A stretch of 64,000 nt of DNA from Smaragdicoccus niigatensis DSM 44881 = NBRC 103563 (GCF_000380645.1 NZ_AQXZ01000019.1:434001-498000), one strand, 5' to 3'. Shown: positions 45,401 to 54,303, counted from the first letter of the stretch. Translations and numbers: made by a program. Notes: generated by a model from the sequence alone, not told the origin.

Positions 45401-45715
45401 AAGGGTTGGAAGTGGTCGCGTTCCGTTCAGGCTGCTCAGGCGCTCGAATGCCTTTGCCTGATGGCCGTACGGGATGAAGCCCTCGTACCACTCCAGACTT
45501 TTGCGCCATCCGTCGTCGGCGGGCCGAAACGGCAGGCGGAGACGAACGTAAGGCCCGCGGAAGAGACCGGTTTCCGGGTGCTGAAGGAACTCTTCCAGGG
45601 CGTTTCGCGCGTCGACATCTGCAAGCGAGAAGGTCGTCCCCAGGTAGTCGAGCAGGCTGTCGCGGATGGACGCTGCCTGCGAGGTGGGGAGCAGTTCGAA
45701 GTCGGCGGCTGTCAT
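39494..45715 (-). CDS. Giant DEAD/DUF1998 helicase with C-terminal nuclease-like domain (2073 residues)
   Basis: The N-terminal SF2 core has TTGTGSGKTEAFLYP near residue 107, ILYPMNALANDQ, LLTNYKMLDQL, LDEFHTYDGAQGTDV near 237 and SATLGD. Domain 2 has TPTLEMGIDIGDLSAVM and QRVGRAGR. The zinc ribbon CPKC/CPRC and Cys motifs CPCKDD, CDKC near 1635-1650 mark a DUF1998/MZB region as in MrfA-type helicases. The C-terminus (about 1690-1830) has KPDFVLRSKK, then IFTDGFEFHAS and GYIVMSFSWDDV, which looks like a PD-(D/E)xK-type fold. The gene overlaps the methyltransferase by four bases upstream and the UvrD-like gene by one base downstream. It may combine helicase and DUF1998 functions that DISARM splits into DrmA and DrmB. 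Confidence 0.88.
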   Translation of the reverse strand: MTAADFELLPTSQAASIRDSLLDYLGTTFSLADVDARNALEEFLQHPETGLFRGPYVRLRLPFRPADDGWRKSLEWYEGFIPYGHQAKAFERLSSLNGTRPLPTLVTTGTGSGKTEAFLYPILDHVQRAKRQGTTGTKAIILYPMNALANDQAGRLASMIVNNDAISGVTAALYTGQQGPERSKVSADGLITSREIIRDTAPDILLTNYKMLDQLLLRHSDARIWQQSAHSLQYLVLDEFHTYDGAQGTDVSMLLRRLGLTLKSYWNKEDSTLTSEDWQRPLGRITPIATSATLGDKGDPTTMLAFAETVFGERFDESAVVTESRLSIEEWAQSKPSGWTQVEVDAGLIREVTERIAKLPKPTRPADLAVETLGALYEPAAREAISNSEPGDLLELAKQHHFIQSVITVSTDAISLVDLAAATVNAREIAVAKPADVEAFFEAVIGMLSHLRKECDRAAVSVEAHLWIRELTRVGREAAGSPRLVWEDDGVITTDNAGHKLRAFPAIYCRHCHRSGWGVVLAPTGWDLESNDESIRSKHLKGDNRFRPLIYAPAEGDRAGEKPEDDSGLMWLDVGERKLVSKHAGDEESVVLPVLTHKGDNAAELSGKDVCPSCLRAEGIRFLGSAIATMLSVSLFGLFGSPGLDPREKKALVFTDSVQDAAHRAGFVQARSHALTLRSLIRQAIGGEEISLTKLVDRVVDLAGDDQGKRYRLLPPELAAREKFEKFWSAPTLRQVPRQVRGWVEKRLLLDIELEFGLRSDVGRTLELSGSAIAELDENPALLTRCARDVWEAAVGTQMAIEETTEQDLLRWVVGVIERLRTRGAIEHEWFAKFRNDDGNRWWITGGRKRQEGMPGFGKGNSAPGFPVLGTIKTKDADLEPVASSRGWYAGWTKKALGLDSNNDGATLSRLLFLQLASRGVLGTATSTSGATTYHLDPRKVVVRAVTADEMASGDVALQCDDCNAVTIAAPHVVDRLAKGPCFVTRCAGTQRSMPLRDNFYRQMYGSHDVRRVVAREHTSLLEDKVRLEYEDQFKAKEPAPNAPNVLVATPTLEMGIDIGDLSAVMLASLPKTVANYLQRVGRAGRITGNAFNLAFVTARGDQLPRFSRPLEVINGAVRPPATYLDAEEILRRQFVASVADRLARAKDMPHPRNTVEALSSTGEATYLGTLIHVAESDASLIDAFVSGFASLDDDVVERLREWAAPGGGLAERCHQASLAWGKRLETLGHRRTQVQGVLPALQEKANSAAATEDDRRQYRTALAALNLTNKQISDLRSEYWISTLEAFGLFPNYTLLDDSVTLAVSVSWMDPETQTYDDTSFELSRGSAQALRDFAPGSTFYANGFAIAIDAIDLGVEGEAIRRWACCPKCGFIDEEATPATCPRCGDAGISDIGQRLPIVELTAVSSAIRREEATIDDVRDERTRERFDIALAADIDGAGESRKWYAKDVGLGAKHIRGLTLRWLNVGKIHAPGTSRWIAGDEWNAAMFRLCSECGKLDLATGQNSAREHRPWCSLRNAPEEKTVSIALARKMVTEGLVMRLPSDWTTASDPFAIPTMTAALLLGLQQRIGGAPDHLQIASVQDPDSGARALLIHDIVPGGTGYLAELADPTIVWSILKLALDVVAECPCKDDGKLACDKCLLPFAWLPQVKYTDRAYAENRLRELLGDSTEMKWAVDHDWPAAKPGESTLEIRFRNVLEERLKALGATIEPFWTGTGIAWNFSLGSGSAWTLQPQQNIAGSKPDFVLRSKKPGVPPVAIFTDGFEFHASVVNNRLWDDAEKRQNLRGQGYIVMSFSWDDVNEARSPSWFSAAVVPHVLAAAGDQLSARAVDLIARGPMEQLLAWIQSPSAEEKRGLAHWLPFFLVPQASQVQTGVGFDLAEVAIAALDEALSPGQDAIVWRRERLAVALRPVADGSTLAAAVVLDDEEAGLDGKESWQEWLWLSNLLNLRVAETVITTRKHMALGGPAVETGAQPDVDASGLPEGWQELADALPSAFEVELLVKIAQSGLPRPTVGAEVEGIPTSITWPDSRVVVDVELFDEDKNDLVKLGWQLVEADVSAISAVIGKVSS

Positions 45716-48700
45716 TCGACGAGGTCCTTGAACCGGCCGTATGCCTCACGCATCGCCATCTCGCGGTCGAAACCCGCCTTGCGGTCGTATCCGTGCAGAA
45801 CGGGAAATTGGGTGCGATAGACAGTGCAGAGTTCGCTGGCAGAAAGCTGGAGCCCGAGCGCGACCAAAGCGTCGATCTCTATCAGGGCCAGTCGACGATC
45901 TGCCAAATTTCGGAGCGGAGTGCTCCACTTCCATTCTGTGCCCATTACGTCCTTCCAAAGGTCGCCGTAAGCATCCGTCACGCAATTCAAGCGAAGCGCA
46001 CGCTCCACTAGATGCGGCCTAAGAGCAGGATGCGTCGCCATCGGCAGCCGCGAGAAGCTGTTTTCGTAGATGTTGCTCTTCGGAGCTGTCCGAACCGCAA
46101 AGTCCGCGACGAGTGACGCGGCATTAGCAGCGACAAGCGCCAATTCTTCCCTGTCACCTGACGCCACCGAAAACAGACCGTTGACGTGGGCGGCACCCGG
46201 CGGAATGATTGCAGCGATGAGCGTTCGCTCATTCTTATTGGCGGCCATTTTTCGCCATGCGACACGGTAATAGTCGCGAGCCTCAACCGACCGCCCGCCG
46301 ACTTGCCACGCCGTGTAAGCCTTCCGGTATTGGCTGGTACTGCCCGCGGGACTATATGACGTTGCTGGAATCGCATCAGCGGCCAGAGTCTCGAAATTGG
46401 TCGCAGTCCAGTCCTGGTTGTGTTTCATTGTCGGATTGGGCGACTTGTTTATCGGAGTCGCGACATAGATATGCGGACCCTGCAGGATCGCATCAGCCCA
46501 CGCATTAGGCACAGACCATCTGGCCTCAAGGAGCCCTTTCTTGCGATCAATCGTTTCGTCCCAGCCGCGCGAGAAGTTGAGTCCGAGCGCACCAATCCTC
46601 GGCGCCTGAGCAAGCCTTTCGAGAACAGTTGCAACAGCGCGATTGACCGTGTACACCATCCGAGATTGTTCTGGTGGGCAACTCCCTTGTTCCAGAATGT
46701 CGTTCCAGGACGACAGGACGGCTTTGTCCACCGTCGATATCCGCCCGGCATGCGGACTCAAGTCCCAACTACCGGCGTCATTCTTGATGCCAGGTTCAGC
46801 CCCGGACCCATCGTGGATGAGTGACCGGTCGATCGTATCCGGGTGGTAGATGGACGATGCGGTCATGAACCCAACCTGCCGACTTGGCCCATAAACATGG
46901 ACGCCGAACTGTTTCTTGTCGTCAATCTCAAAAAGGATGAGCTCGTTTACAAACTGCCAGTGCCGCCGTAGTCGCCGGTAGGTGGCGGCTCTCAGCAATC
47001 CGGCCTTCTCATCCGTGAAGTGCGTCTCTGGATGGATTAGCGACACAACCCCGCGCTGCCCCATTGATCGCCACGTTCGCTCCATGAAGCACCGGTAGAG
47101 ATCCGGCTGAAGGCCCTTCAGGTGCGGGTACAGCCGTTCATCCCCCACGAACGCCGCGAGGCAGACAACGTCTGAAGTACCTCCGACCACCAACTCACGC
47201 ATGCCGGGCAGGGCGAGGGCCTGCGTACGGTGGTCCGCTGTCTCTTGTTCGGTCGATTTGCCTTTCAGCGAGAACCACGGGTCGCCCTCAGCAAGCAGGG
47301 CATCGACATCAGAGCGTGGCCGCACCCATGGCGGATTTCCGACTTGAAGGTCAAAGCCGCCGCGCGCGAACACTGTCGCGAAGTCAAGCTCCCAATGGAA
47401 GAACCCGTTCTGCTTCGCGATTCGGTCGCACTCAGCGAGCCACCGATACGTGTCCAGAAGGCGCACCGAATCGACCGCTCCAGCAAACATCAGGTCCGCT
47501 TCCTCGGCTTCGGCCAGCTCATCCCACGTCGCGACTTCCCCGAAGCTGATCTGGGCTTCATGCCCGCGCCGAACCTTGCCCTCGACACCTAGCAGACCCT
47601 TCAACGCTTCAATCCAGACAGAAACCGTCGGCGGGTTCACGTCTGTGGTCAGCGTCCAGAACCACAGTGCACACCAGGCGTCCATTGCTCGACGAAGACG
47701 TCGATATGCGCCATTCGGATCAGAAAGAGATTGCTCAATCTGTTCACGAGTAACGCCGCCGCCTACGGGCAGATCGTCGGCACCCCAGACCGTGATGTCC
47801 CGCCGAATCTCGGCCTCCGCGATCTGCAACCTGCGAGTTGCCAGATCCCAAAGTCGTTCCGCACGCAAAGTGAGATTCTTGAGATCCCTGACCTGCGCGG
47901 CGGTGAGCTTGGGTTTGATCGATGAACGCCACTGCTTGAGCCGGGAAAACGCCTCAGGCGCAAGAGTCTTCGCTTCCTTCGCCTCGACAGCGCTTGCCCA
48001 CCCATCGCATGGCTTCAGGAACTCAAAGATCCCACCGGCGAGAAATTTCCGCGCGCCGACAAGTGAGTTTCCACGCCGCAAGTGCAGACCAAACCACGGC
48101 GCGGCGAGCCCCTCACCCATCGTCGCCAGCCACAGCGAGATCTCTGCGAACTCAACGGCTGTCGCATTGAGGTCCACTCCGTAAACCTGATGCAGAGCCA
48201 GATAGGCCTTGACCTTCTGCAATTCGGCAGCGTACTGATCAGGATCGATGCGCTTACCAAGCTCATGCTGACGACGAGTCAGATACTCCTCTGCCAGCTG
48301 CTGCACTGCCTCGATGGCGAATGCGCCCGAACCGAGTGCGGGCTCGCAGACAGTTAGGTCAAGAATCTCGCGTGCGGTCGTCTTCTTGCCGTCCTGATCG
48401 AGCAGTTCAGCGAGAGCCTGGCTAACGGTGAAACGCGTCAACACCTCTGGCGTGTAATAGGACGCCGACTGCTGCCGCTCACGACCAGCCAACCGGAACA
48501 CGAATGTCCCGCGCTCATGAAGAACTGGCTTGCTCTCGCCAGTTGTCTCATCGACCGCCCGCACGAAGTCCGACTCGCTGATGCCGCCAATTCGGTCGTG
48601 AGGAACGACCCACGATCCCTTTGACGAGTCGCCGTTCTTCGCGACCTCGTACAGATCGGTCTCGGCGAAAAATCCGGTGTACGACATCAGGCCCTCGTAG

Positions 48701-50010
48701 ACCGCTCCGAGCTGGTTAATACCCAGCTCCGCGTACGAGATGAATCCGCGATCACGCCCAGACTGCTTCTTGCTGAGTAGCAGGTGTCGCAGCACGCGCT
48801 GGAGCTCGCCGTTACCAAGCTTGACCTCATCGATGTGCTTCGTGGCGCGGTCGAGGAACAGATCCGCCTTCAGCGCATTGAAAGTCAGCCCCTCGGCCTG
48901 CGAACCGTCCTCGTCGTTAGCCTTCCCGCCGTCGTGTCCCCTGTCGATCAGTTTGAAGAGCACAGCGAGCGAATCGAACAGGTGCGTCCCGTTGAGCGAT
49001 CGCGGACTCGCCAACTCAACCAGCGTGAGGTCCCGGAGCCTGTCGAGGCTGTACCCACGCTCGTAGGCCTGCTCCCCGATCGGCAAAACACCCAACTCAG
49101 GCGATGCCTCGGCGTACAGCAGGAAGAGAATCCGATAGAGGAAACGCAGCGACTGCTGGGCAAGCACCTGTGCCTGGTCCTGCGGTAGTGGGTCAAGCCC
49201 CTTGGCTCGGCGACGATTCACGACCTCGTTCGCGATGATCTCGATCGAGAGCCGTACGCCCTCACGCAAGTCCTGCGATACACCGACAGTGTGCTTAACC
49301 GATTCGTCGAAAACCTCCGTCCACCAGACATTTCCCTCAGCGTCAGGCGCAACCGACTCAGCGCAAATGCAGGTCAGGGCAGTATCGATCTCGCCGCCTT
49401 TGGTGGCGTCAGCGCGCTCGCCCACGAGCTGTAGATCGACGGCAAGGTAACGCCCCTCGGGCCACCGCTCACGCTCGGAGAAGACGAGCGTCGATCCCGC
49501 AAAGACAAGGGCAAATTGCGGACCCTCATCGGCGACGAACAGATGCGACAAGAGCCGTGCAACCGACCGCAGCTCTGTCTTCTCGTCGACCGCAAATGGC
49601 TGCAGGAGGGTGTCGGCATCCTTATCGAGCAGCGTCTCCAGTGACAGGCTCGCCTGCGCATCAATCAGTGCGAGTGGAGGTGCACCAGACAGTCCGCTCG
49701 CACGAACCGTCAAGATGCTGTCGAGCGCCTCAACGTCGAAGCCAAGGGCATCGAACCCAAGCACGGTTCGCAGCTGGCGATACAGCTCAGGCAGATCGAC
49801 AGTGCCTTCTCCGAGATTCGCGAACGCCTTTCCTAGCGGATCCCGGGCCTCCATATATCGCGACCGCACAGTCGGGTCAACGTCGTTCTTGGACTCGTCC
49901 CAAGCCTTGCGGCGGGCCAGGACTCGCGCGCGAAAAGACTGTCGTGTCGCATCAGTGCCGAAGTAGTGCTCGCTGACGAACTCTCCGCCGAGGATGATCG
50001 TGTCACTCAT
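45712..50010 (-). CDS. Eco57I/TaqI-like adenine N6 DNA methyltransferase (1432 residues), DrmMI-like
   Basis: The ATG at 50010 shares one base with the SNF2 gene stop (TGATG). Residues ~1-510 form a long helical N-terminal region. Methyltransferase motif X/I follows: SYYTPEVLTRF near 515, then CEPALGSGAFAIEAV. VYGVDLNATAVEFAEISLWL comes next, and motif IV NPPW in LQVGNPPWVRPR near 890. A long C-terminal target-recognition region with EDxxY-like features follows. NPPW means N6-adenine methylation. Class 1 DISARM uses an adenine methyltransferase (DrmMI) next to an SNF2 helicase (DrmD), the same order seen here. No PD-(D/E)xK site is obvious in the N-terminus, so it is probably methylation-only. 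Confidence 0.88.
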   Translation of the reverse strand: MSDTIILGGEFVSEHYFGTDATRQSFRARVLARRKAWDESKNDVDPTVRSRYMEARDPLGKAFANLGEGTVDLPELYRQLRTVLGFDALGFDVEALDSILTVRASGLSGAPPLALIDAQASLSLETLLDKDADTLLQPFAVDEKTELRSVARLLSHLFVADEGPQFALVFAGSTLVFSERERWPEGRYLAVDLQLVGERADATKGGEIDTALTCICAESVAPDAEGNVWWTEVFDESVKHTVGVSQDLREGVRLSIEIIANEVVNRRRAKGLDPLPQDQAQVLAQQSLRFLYRILFLLYAEASPELGVLPIGEQAYERGYSLDRLRDLTLVELASPRSLNGTHLFDSLAVLFKLIDRGHDGGKANDEDGSQAEGLTFNALKADLFLDRATKHIDEVKLGNGELQRVLRHLLLSKKQSGRDRGFISYAELGINQLGAVYEGLMSYTGFFAETDLYEVAKNGDSSKGSWVVPHDRIGGISESDFVRAVDETTGESKPVLHERGTFVFRLAGRERQQSASYYTPEVLTRFTVSQALAELLDQDGKKTTAREILDLTVCEPALGSGAFAIEAVQQLAEEYLTRRQHELGKRIDPDQYAAELQKVKAYLALHQVYGVDLNATAVEFAEISLWLATMGEGLAAPWFGLHLRRGNSLVGARKFLAGGIFEFLKPCDGWASAVEAKEAKTLAPEAFSRLKQWRSSIKPKLTAAQVRDLKNLTLRAERLWDLATRRLQIAEAEIRRDITVWGADDLPVGGGVTREQIEQSLSDPNGAYRRLRRAMDAWCALWFWTLTTDVNPPTVSVWIEALKGLLGVEGKVRRGHEAQISFGEVATWDELAEAEEADLMFAGAVDSVRLLDTYRWLAECDRIAKQNGFFHWELDFATVFARGGFDLQVGNPPWVRPRSDVDALLAEGDPWFSLKGKSTEQETADHRTQALALPGMRELVVGGTSDVVCLAAFVGDERLYPHLKGLQPDLYRCFMERTWRSMGQRGVVSLIHPETHFTDEKAGLLRAATYRRLRRHWQFVNELILFEIDDKKQFGVHVYGPSRQVGFMTASSIYHPDTIDRSLIHDGSGAEPGIKNDAGSWDLSPHAGRISTVDKAVLSSWNDILEQGSCPPEQSRMVYTVNRAVATVLERLAQAPRIGALGLNFSRGWDETIDRKKGLLEARWSVPNAWADAILQGPHIYVATPINKSPNPTMKHNQDWTATNFETLAADAIPATSYSPAGSTSQYRKAYTAWQVGGRSVEARDYYRVAWRKMAANKNERTLIAAIIPPGAAHVNGLFSVASGDREELALVAANAASLVADFAVRTAPKSNIYENSFSRLPMATHPALRPHLVERALRLNCVTDAYGDLWKDVMGTEWKWSTPLRNLADRRLALIEIDALVALGLQLSASELCTVYRTQFPVLHGYDRKAGFDREMAMREAYGRFKDLVE

Positions 50011-52832
50011 CAGTTCTCTCCGATCAGGTCAGCGACTGTGGCGTCGACGGGGATCACTACAAGAAGTGGCCGAACAAGCGTGCGGTCTGGATTCATCTCC
50101 AAAGCGAGCTTGGCCTCCTCATCGACGCGGGATCGTCTGTCCTTCAGATCCCGTCGCTGGGTGAGAGCGTTCGCCTCTTGCTTCCACTTCTCTGCGCGAT
50201 CAATCCAGCGCTCAATTCGACCTCTGGTCTCGGTCTTGATCGCGTCGATCTGGTCCCCGACCACAGCCTGCGCTGACTTCACAGCTTGCTGGACGTAGGG
50301 CTGCAGCTGCTCCACACCCTCGATCTCGCCAGTGTTGATCGGAGCCAGCTTCAACCGATCAATCGCCGCACGCGCCGATGGGAACGGCCGAGCGAAACCG
50401 TCGAAACCGAAAGGAAACTCGACATTGATGTAGCTCGAAGCGACGACCTGGCCGCGGGTATTGGTCAGCGTCGCCTGTGCCAAAACGGTCGGCACGGCAA
50501 CGTCCCCTCGCACCGCGAAGACTTCGTTGCGGCCGAGCTCGGCTAGCGCTCGGTCGCTTGCCCAGTCGATGATCGGATGCAGCGGGGCGAGGTAGTGAGC
50601 CTCAGGCCAGGCAGACGTCGACTCTCCCGACCGGGCAGCGATGAGCTCCTGCTGGCCACGAGTCACCGTGAAAGCAAGCCGGAACAACTCGGTCACCTTG
50701 CGCGCTGTCAAATACGACTGTGGCAGGAGCTGCAGACGCTGCTTCAAGTCCTTCGGCGGTTTCAGTGCCGCCGATTTGTGTGTGTCGTTGCGCTTCCACG
50801 CCACTCCGTTGGGCGGTTCCTGCCCCGGGGTTTTGAGGAATTCGTCGAGCGCGTCAGACAAATAGTCAATCTCTGCCGCGTAGAGCCCTCCGGATTCGAC
50901 GACCGGCTCGGCGGCTACCGGTTGCGACGGAAGCGCCAGCAACCGTGCAAGGAGGCCATCGAGTCCACCCGATGCCTGCACCTGTGCGACGGTCTTCACG
51001 ACATCATCAAGGTTCTTCTTGCGGGCGAGAACGTCGCGGATCGCGTCTTCCTCAGCCTTCACGTCGTAGGTGCCGATGAGGGATGCCGAGTCGCCGAGCG
51101 CTCCATGCGCCTCGTGCTCGCGCTCAATCAGCCGCGTCAGAACCCTGATGTCACCAGCGAACTCGTCGGTGGTTGGCTCGAGAAGCAGCGTCGTGATCTC
51201 AGGACGGTGTTTCTGGCCGTAGCGGTCGATACGTCCGTTGCGCTGCTCAATGCGGATAAGCGACCACGGAATGTCGAAGTGGATCAAGTGGTGGCACTGA
51301 CTGTGCAGGTTCACACCCTCGGACGCGACGTCGCCTGTGACCAGCACTCGAATCGGCGAAGACTCGAGCTTGAAGGATTCGACGATCGCCTGCTGTTCCT
51401 GATCAGACCGACCACCGTGCAGGATCTGGACCTGATCCTTGCTGAATTTGAATTCCTTCATCACTCGCTTCTGGAGCCAGCCGAGCGTCATGACGCGCTC
51501 AGCGAAGACGACGGCGCGAGTGCCGCTGCCCTGCTTGACGCCGATTTTTGCGAGGTACTCGACCAGTGCGTCGTACTTTGCTGACTTTCCAATTTCGGCT
51601 TGCTCGGCGAGCTTCAGGAGTCGGTTCAATGCGTCCTGCTCGACAGGGTCGATCTGGCGCTTGAGGCGCTCGTTGCACGACTGGACAAGCGCTGCGGGCG
51701 AAGACAGATACGCCTTTGCGAGCGTCCACGGGAAGAGCGGCACCGAAGTGGGAGCACTGCCAGCCTTCGGGTGGAGCCAGACGTCGTTAAGCTCATGGGC
51801 AATGTCGTTCTCGATAGGCGATGCCGGAACCATCACGTTGCGGGGTTCGAGACGCTCGGCCCAGTCCGAGCCGACCTCGCCCTTGACGTCTGGGTGGTGA
51901 CGGTGGCGGCGAATGATGAGGCGCTTGACCTGTTCCTCATCGATCGTTCCGTCGGCCTTCACCGCACTCGGCTCGAGCATGCGGACCAGCTCGGCGAACG
52001 ATTCCGCCTTGCCGTTGTGCGGCGTTGCAGACGCAAGAATGAGGGCGTCCGTGCGCGACGCCAGAAGTCGGGCAAGACGATTGTTCTGCGACATCGTGTT
52101 CGTCACGTTGTGCGATTCGTCGATGACCACCGCATCCCACCGCTGCTTGCGCAGGTGAGCGATGTACTTGTCGCTCTTCAAAGTGTCGATTGAGATGATG
52201 ACGCGCTTGTAATAGGTGAACGGGTTGCGGTTCGCGGGCAGCTCCCGACGGATGCGCTGGATGCCGGCGGAGTCGAGGCGCACGAACGGCAGAGCGAAGC
52301 GGGTCCACATTTCCATCTGGAACTGTTCGAGCACGTGCTTCGGGGTGACGACGAGAATGCGTTCTCCACGGCCACGGCGAACAAGCTCAGCAAGAATCAT
52401 GCCGATTTCGAGAGTCTTGCCGAGTCCGACGGCGTCGGCGAGAAGGATGCGGGGTCGGAGATTGTCGGGGTCGAGGGCTTGGCGGACTGCCTTCAGCTGG
52501 TAGTTCAGAGTGTCCGCGAGTGCTCGGTTCGCGACGGTAAGGTCCGGGTCCGCAATCGGCACGGGTGTCTTCCGGAGCATTGCTTCAAGCCACAGTCTCG
52601 TCTTGCGGTAGCCATCGGAGTTGTCGCTCTTGACCTGCATACCCGCTGGGTCGGACTCTATGATTTCGTCGAGAGCCGTTGAGAAGGTCGCTTCGGTGTC
52701 ACGGACGAGCTCTGACAGACCAATGACGTGGACGAGGAAGCCGTCGGTTGCTGGTTCAACAGCACTAACGAGCCAATCCTCATCTCGCACAACAACTGTC
52801 GAACCGGGTGCAGCAGTGAACGCGACGGTCAA
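50010..52832 (-). CDS. SNF2-family helicase, DrmD-like
   Basis: The 940-residue protein starts at TTG 52832 with AGGGGGAT eight bases upstream. Motifs: Walker A LLADAVGLGKTLEIGM near residue 133, VVTPKHVLEQF, Walker B VVIDESHNV (DESH), LILASATPHNGK. Helicase domain 2 has HGGRSDQEQQAIV, TGDVASEGVNLHSQ and motif VI EQRNGRIDRYGQKH. It resembles RapA/HepA-type SNF2 proteins and the DrmD helicase of class 1 DISARM. It is first in a four-gene operon in which every junction overlaps by one to four bases. The C-terminal third is coiled-coil rich (KAEKWKQEANAL-like segment). Confidence 0.88.
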   Translation of the reverse strand: MTVAFTAAPGSTVVVRDEDWLVSAVEPATDGFLVHVIGLSELVRDTEATFSTALDEIIESDPAGMQVKSDNSDGYRKTRLWLEAMLRKTPVPIADPDLTVANRALADTLNYQLKAVRQALDPDNLRPRILLADAVGLGKTLEIGMILAELVRRGRGERILVVTPKHVLEQFQMEMWTRFALPFVRLDSAGIQRIRRELPANRNPFTYYKRVIISIDTLKSDKYIAHLRKQRWDAVVIDESHNVTNTMSQNNRLARLLASRTDALILASATPHNGKAESFAELVRMLEPSAVKADGTIDEEQVKRLIIRRHRHHPDVKGEVGSDWAERLEPRNVMVPASPIENDIAHELNDVWLHPKAGSAPTSVPLFPWTLAKAYLSSPAALVQSCNERLKRQIDPVEQDALNRLLKLAEQAEIGKSAKYDALVEYLAKIGVKQGSGTRAVVFAERVMTLGWLQKRVMKEFKFSKDQVQILHGGRSDQEQQAIVESFKLESSPIRVLVTGDVASEGVNLHSQCHHLIHFDIPWSLIRIEQRNGRIDRYGQKHRPEITTLLLEPTTDEFAGDIRVLTRLIEREHEAHGALGDSASLIGTYDVKAEEDAIRDVLARKKNLDDVVKTVAQVQASGGLDGLLARLLALPSQPVAAEPVVESGGLYAAEIDYLSDALDEFLKTPGQEPPNGVAWKRNDTHKSAALKPPKDLKQRLQLLPQSYLTARKVTELFRLAFTVTRGQQELIAARSGESTSAWPEAHYLAPLHPIIDWASDRALAELGRNEVFAVRGDVAVPTVLAQATLTNTRGQVVASSYINVEFPFGFDGFARPFPSARAAIDRLKLAPINTGEIEGVEQLQPYVQQAVKSAQAVVGDQIDAIKTETRGRIERWIDRAEKWKQEANALTQRRDLKDRRSRVDEEAKLALEMNPDRTLVRPLLVVIPVDATVADLIGEN

Positions 52833-53016
52833 CGCGAGATCCCCCTGGATTGGCTTTGGCCGAACATAGCCTTTTGCACTTTTCTACACCCCGGGTCTGA
52901 CAGTTCTTCGCGCGATAGCGTCCACCGAGTCAATGTCCGTCGTATGAATGACATGGCGAACTCCTGAACATCCGTCCTTGACATTCGCAATCCGGGCGCC
53001 ACGAGCTCCGGTAAAG
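52833..53016. promoter_or_regulatory. Divergent promoter region of block D
   Basis: This 184-base gap separates the starts of the two block D operons. A perfect TTGACA hexamer lies at 52978-52983 on the plus strand, but no good -10 is found 16-19 bases after it. The minus-strand promoter is not assigned. Confidence 0.35.
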
Positions 53017-54303
53017 ATGGTCGACATGGTTAGCCAAGTCGCCTGGCTCAACTTCGATGCGGAACAGCAGCGCCGAACCCAACTGATGATGGCTGCGCTC
53101 ACCTCTCAAGGCGCGGTCGACGAGCTCGGTCTAGGGATCGCCCGAGACCTCATTGCAGACGTACTTCACCCGGGACTAAGCGTTCTGCATACTCGCGCCC
53201 GTTATCTGCTTTTCGTCCCCCGTGCGTTTCGCCACTTGAAAGGTCACTCAGTAGACAAGCTGCAGGCTGAAGCCCAGCGAGCAGAGGGAAAGCTTGTCAA
53301 TCAGCTCGTAGCCCATTACGCAAACATTGGCATCCCCGACGAGTACGGCATCATCGGTCGCCGAACTGCCGGCGACACGAAGCAGCCGCCTAGCTTTGCG
53401 TACTGGGGTCTGATCCGAAGCCTTGAGATTCTGCGCATCGGCGGCTCGTCCTCCGACTACTTCCGCGCTCTGGCCGGAATCAACTCCGCCGGAACGGCGC
53501 ACTCGCTACTGCATAGTGAGGACGACGAGGCGGCTGGGACAGATTCACTGTGGCGTGAGATTCCTAAACAACCCGACGTTTTTGGTGGCTTCGAACTCAC
53601 TGCCGATGAGGCGCACTTCCTACAGGACCGTGCGATCTCCTCAGAACGGCGAAATCCTGAGCATCGGTCTCTCTTCTCATGGCTGCTCGACCCAGCTCAC
53701 GAATCGTGGTTCAGTGGGATGCGCTACGCGTGGGAATATCCACTCGCCAGCGAATTCCCTTCCCACACAAATTATGTGATGCATCTCGGTCGGGATCTCG
53801 ACCGCTTCATTCACGGTGCGCGGATTCTCTACAACTACCTGTGTGCAGTTCAGATGCCGCCGACAGACAAGAAAGATGAGTGGATCGAACGCTATCGAAG
53901 CGCGATGGAAGCCTGGTCGGCTGAATTGTCTGCAGAACCGGTTTCCGCCGAAAGGCTCGACCAGCTAAACGGATGGGCGCTTTTTCAGATGGCGAACAGG
54001 AGGGCCTCGCAGGGCGCACTCGCGCGCTGGAGGTCGACCTACCGATTCATTAAGGACTGGGAAACTTGCCTTGGCCGCGGCACGAGCCTCCTTGCCAACT
54101 CGGTGGCGGCAGACCTGATCACCCGCCGCGAGAAGGCGCTGAAGCCCGGCCGAGCTCGACTTAACAACCCGGACAAGCTGCGCGTCTGGCTTGGCGCATC
54201 CGGATACTTCCGCTTCGACTACAACTGGGCTGTTTGCGATCGACTGCTGACCGATATCCACCGGGGCCTTGGCACCACGATCACGGCGGTCGATGCGCAA
54301 TGA
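53017..54303 (+). CDS. DUF6361-family protein
   Basis: The protein has 428 residues from ATG 53017; ATG 53026 (MVSQVAWLNFD) is an equally good start and the longer frame to 52948 lacks support. The N-terminus has the DUF6361 hallmark: VAWLNFD, then AVDELGLGIARDLIADVLHP, then GLSVLHTRARYLLFVPRAF. The rest is helical (WKD/WERY-type segments). No catalytic motif is visible, and the biochemical role of the family is unknown to me. It is encoded as the first gene of a coupled operon with a phospholipase D-like protein and a helicase, which suggests a structural or target-recognition subunit. Its stop overlaps the next start (ATGA). Confidence 0.8.
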   Translation: MVDMVSQVAWLNFDAEQQRRTQLMMAALTSQGAVDELGLGIARDLIADVLHPGLSVLHTRARYLLFVPRAFRHLKGHSVDKLQAEAQRAEGKLVNQLVAHYANIGIPDEYGIIGRRTAGDTKQPPSFAYWGLIRSLEILRIGGSSSDYFRALAGINSAGTAHSLLHSEDDEAAGTDSLWREIPKQPDVFGGFELTADEAHFLQDRAISSERRNPEHRSLFSWLLDPAHESWFSGMRYAWEYPLASEFPSHTNYVMHLGRDLDRFIHGARILYNYLCAVQMPPTDKKDEWIERYRSAMEAWSAELSAEPVSAERLDQLNGWALFQMANRRASQGALARWRSTYRFIKDWETCLGRGTSLLANSVAADLITRREKALKPGRARLNNPDKLRVWLGASGYFRFDYNWAVCDRLLTDIHRGLGTTITAVDAQ

